A stretch of DNA of 64,000 bases from Orthonyx spaldingii (taxonomy: Eukaryota > Chordata > Aves > Passeriformes > Orthonychidae), in assembly GCA_013397795.1 (NCBI GenBank), contig VZTJ01000764.1, forward strand, positions 1,502,258-1,566,257. The letters run 5' to 3'. Below, piece after piece: positions 61,112 through 64,000 of the stretch. Position 1 is the first letter of the stretch. Each line of letters starts with the position of its first letter. Both the position numbers and the translations under genes were made by a program. Below the pieces are notes generated by a model. It saw only the letters and a program-made list of their open reading frames with translations, was not told the DNA's origin and did not search any database.

Positions 61112-64000
61112 CTAGAAAAAAAACCAAAACAAAACACTAAGAATTACAAGTCATTGTTCTTCATTTAGGTTATTTTTTTTCAATTTTTGCTAAATTCTTT
61201 ATCCCAAGTTTGTGGCATTAAAATCTAATTTTGTTTATTTCTTTCTTCAGAAAGAAAGGATGCCTTCTACAAAACCTAAGGGTGCTGCCCCTCCCTGTTT
61301 ATGGTGAGTATTATCTTCCTCACAGGGAAAGCTTCTTGAGCGAAAAAGTAAAATGGCAATGAGAACTGAGTGGGGAGATGCCTTTGCAATCCATAAGGTA
61401 ACTTTAGCAACAACAAAGTTTGAAGTGTTCATTAAAATCTGATCAGACTGGATCCAAAACCCATCTAAAGAGAAAGCTGCCACACTCCAGCAGTCCCCCA
61501 TCCGTATTTAGACATGGATACACCGCGCCAGGAGCAAGGGAACACAAGGGATCTCTCTTCCATGGGGATTGAATCCAGGTCACAGCACATTCTTGTGAAA
61601 CACCCTCCCAGCATTCCAGCCAGGAAAGCTTTACCACAGACACCCCAGATGGCACAGCCAGTCTCCCTTCCCTGGCCTCACTCAGGCCAGCAGGAAGCTG
61701 TATTTGGGAAATTTGAGGAAACAAGAGCTATCAGCTCAGGAACCTGCAGGGTGGTACCTGTGTGGTGTGGTTTGTCTGCACACACACATTCCTTCATTAA
61801 CCAGCAAACCCACCGGCATTATCCCCACCTGTTGGGTGCTGGGTTACATCACCCATCCAGCCCTGAGTCTCTCCTCCCTGCTGGTGTCACTGTGGGCACC
61901 GCAATCGAGATGAGTGGCATTTACTTCCTCGCATGAATAATTGTGAGGGAACTTCTTGTGCGAGTGGATGGCAGGAACAGGAGTCAGGTGGGAGGCTGTG
62001 CGTATGAGTAACCCTGCCACGGGTGACAGGGCGGCTCTGCCATGTGCTGCAGGCTGCTGGGGATCACGTATAAAATTAACGCTCGTCGAAACTGATGAAT
62101 AGGCTCCGAGCAGGTGAGACACCGCTCCGCAAATTGTTTTTAAAATAGCGTCCAAAAATTACCACAGCTCTTATGCAACAGGAAGAAATTCTGCAAGATA
62201 AATATTCTGAAATATCTAAGAAAACTGCATGGCCTGGGAATCGAAAGAAAAATCTGAAGACAATGGCAATTTTTTCTTTTTCCCCTCCTGTATAAAGTAT
62301 TTTATAGTGTATATATAGATATATATATACACACACAATTTTATTTCTAAATCTAAGAGTTTCCAAGCTTGTAAAATTAATCCTAGAGTTGCATAAAATA
62401 AACATAAAAAAACCACTCATTATTGCAAATAATGAGGACAATGGATTAAAACAATAACAATACAAAACTATTTCAGAAGGGCACAACTGAAATAAAACCT
62501 TTAGTTTGTTGTCTTTATGTACATGAAAGCATATATAAGGTAAACCAAGGCCACGAAATTCAATTTTAAAGTGCACCATACTGAGAATCTGATTTTGTAT
62601 TTTAACAAATGAGATCAGGTTGTAGAACCTTTACACACTGTGGTGAGGACTTAACTAAAAATGTTATTTGAAATTTTGTTTTTAACAAGATTGCTGATAA
62701 AAATAAATGCAAAAATAGGACAGCCCCAGGTTATCGGATTTACTTATATTTTCACTGTAACTGATCCTCCTTTTTCTCACATCAGTGCATCCTGTCTCTG
62801 CATTAAAAATATCAGAATATGTTTCATGAAGCCAAAAGCCTCACCTTACTTTGAAGAAAGATTACAGCCTTGTGCTAATTCCAGCTTCATCACAAAACTA
62901 GTGTGGGGTTGGGTTTTATTCTCTCAAAAACTTATTGCAATTCCGCAGAAATTATTCCAGAGGAAATGTGGATTTTTAAGCAACATTTTTCAGGATTTGT
63001 GAAGAACACCCAGGACAGGAAAGGAGATTTAAAACAGTATAATATTCCAATCCATTTATGGTCAAGTTTAAGTTTTCCCATTCAGAGCTTATTTAAAAGA
63101 ACTATTTTCATGTTTCAGGATTTGACCTGTTGCATTTTGCTCATTTTCAAACCTGGCAACTAACAAATATTTGCATAGTCAAATTTCTCAGGGGATTTTT
63201 TTGAAGCTTTGAACTGCATCGTATAAACACATGTCAACTGAGATCAACCTAGATATTTTCTTCCTTCTTCTTTTCAGCTACCATATAAACTGGTTTGTTT
63301 CTTATTTATGAATTCTAGGATAACACAGGAATGGAAAAAGCAAGTTAGCAAGATACATTTCTGAGCAAATAAAGTATCCAACAGGAGACAGACACTCACT
63401 TCCATCATTCCTTTCATTTTACAAGGGATTAAGAATATTTTAAGAATATTTTTTTTCAGCTTCCCCTGCCATCCAATTCTGTGTGGCTGACTCGCTCAAG
63501 ACTTTGTCAGAACTGAGTCTCTCATCAAGAGAGTTATTTCTGCTCTACTTTCCTCAATGTGTAAGAGGAAGAAGGCATGCAAAATGTGACAAAATTAAAA
63601 TAATTTGCAGGATATTTTGCATTCCTACATATGATTAGACTCAAAAGTTTTATGCAACTCAATGAAGACAATGAATGACTATTTTAAATATTTTTCTAAC
63701 TTTCTAGTCATTGCTTTATGCCCACTCTTCAAAAATAAGGACAGTGTACAGCACATGTTCTACAAGAAAGCCATGAAAAAAAAAAAAAAAAAAAACGAAA
63801 ACAGAGGAAAGATGGAATATAAACTATAAACTGAGCCCAGACAGCTTACATTTTCAAATCTTGTGACCTATCATTACATGACCAGTGAGGAGACACACAC
63901 AACACTGCAGTGCATTCACCAAGTGATCACTTCTCACTGCCCAGCCTCTGCTCTGCCTTCACGGAGTACGTCACAAACTCTGCAGGTCTGGGCTATGAAA
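61112..64000 (-). other. DOK7: Upstream intron of the DOK7-like gene, running off the window
   Basis: No further exon with matching phase-1 borders could be supported, so the next upstream exon probably lies beyond 64,000. The stretch holds a GC/CpG-richer patch at about 61.48-62.12 kb with TATAAAA at 62,069, a (TA)n/(CA)n microsatellite at about 62,309-62,337, and a poly-A tract at about 63,777-63,795. Confidence 0.45.
62309..62337 (+). repeat. (TA)n-(CA)n dinucleotide microsatellite
   Basis: A TATATATAGATATATATATA run passes directly into ACACACACA. Confidence 0.85.

Noticed and set aside
62076..62579. 167-codon minus-strand frame in the DOK7-like upstream intron
   Set aside because: Low-complexity translation of AT-rich and microsatellite DNA, with no phase-compatible splice sites.
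63390..63430. Possible upstream exon of the DOK7-like gene ending at a GTGAG donor
   Set aside because: The frame that would join the next exon has a stop seven codons upstream and no acceptor in between.

Overview
The window looks like vertebrate, almost certainly avian, nuclear DNA, probably from a songbird. The genes have short exons and GT-AG introns. The recognisable dispersed repeats are mainly truncated CR1 LINEs, and the 26-31 kb block carries a degraded fragment resembling the extended-PHD (G2E3/PHF7-like) family, which is amplified in birds. The species call is inference. No prokaryotic features, CRISPR arrays, rRNA or tRNA genes were seen.

Layout. (1) About 1-26.3 kb is an AT-rich gene desert with one CR1 tail, one unclassified repeat and no gene I can support. 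(2) About 26.3-31.3 kb is a GC-richer mosaic. It holds an intact three-exon CC chemokine gene (29,829-30,527, + strand), two decayed copies of that gene's 5' flank upstream, a tandem duplication, remnants of a PHD/G2E3-like gene broken by frameshifts and a stop, and three CR1 fragments. (3) About 31.28-31.80 kb resembles a retroviral LTR. (4) 33.8-43.5 kb is LRPAP1 (receptor-associated protein, RAP), complete on the + strand: eight coding exons, 351 codons, and a C-terminal HNEL ER-retention signal. A CpG-rich promoter covers its start. (5) About 43.5-54.5 kb is intergenic, with one CR1 that keeps recognisable reverse-transcriptase C-terminal sequence. (6) From 54,543 to beyond the right edge is a minus-strand gene converging on LRPAP1. 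Its last coding exons form a tyrosine-motif-rich adaptor tail. I call it DOK7 because DOK7 and LRPAP1 lie tail-to-tail in mammals, and because the exons encode a docking-type tail. The diagnostic PH and PTB exons lie outside the window.

How the parts relate. LRPAP1 is a housekeeping ER chaperone for LDL-receptor-family proteins, and DOK7 is the muscle adaptor that activates MuSK; they are neighbours by conserved synteny, not by function. The chemokine cassette upstream of LRPAP1 is the accessory part of the window. It appears to be the one surviving member of a small local array made of a chemokine 5' module plus PHD-family debris. Exon boundaries for all three genes were set by hand from splice sites and reading phase, and every phase closes.
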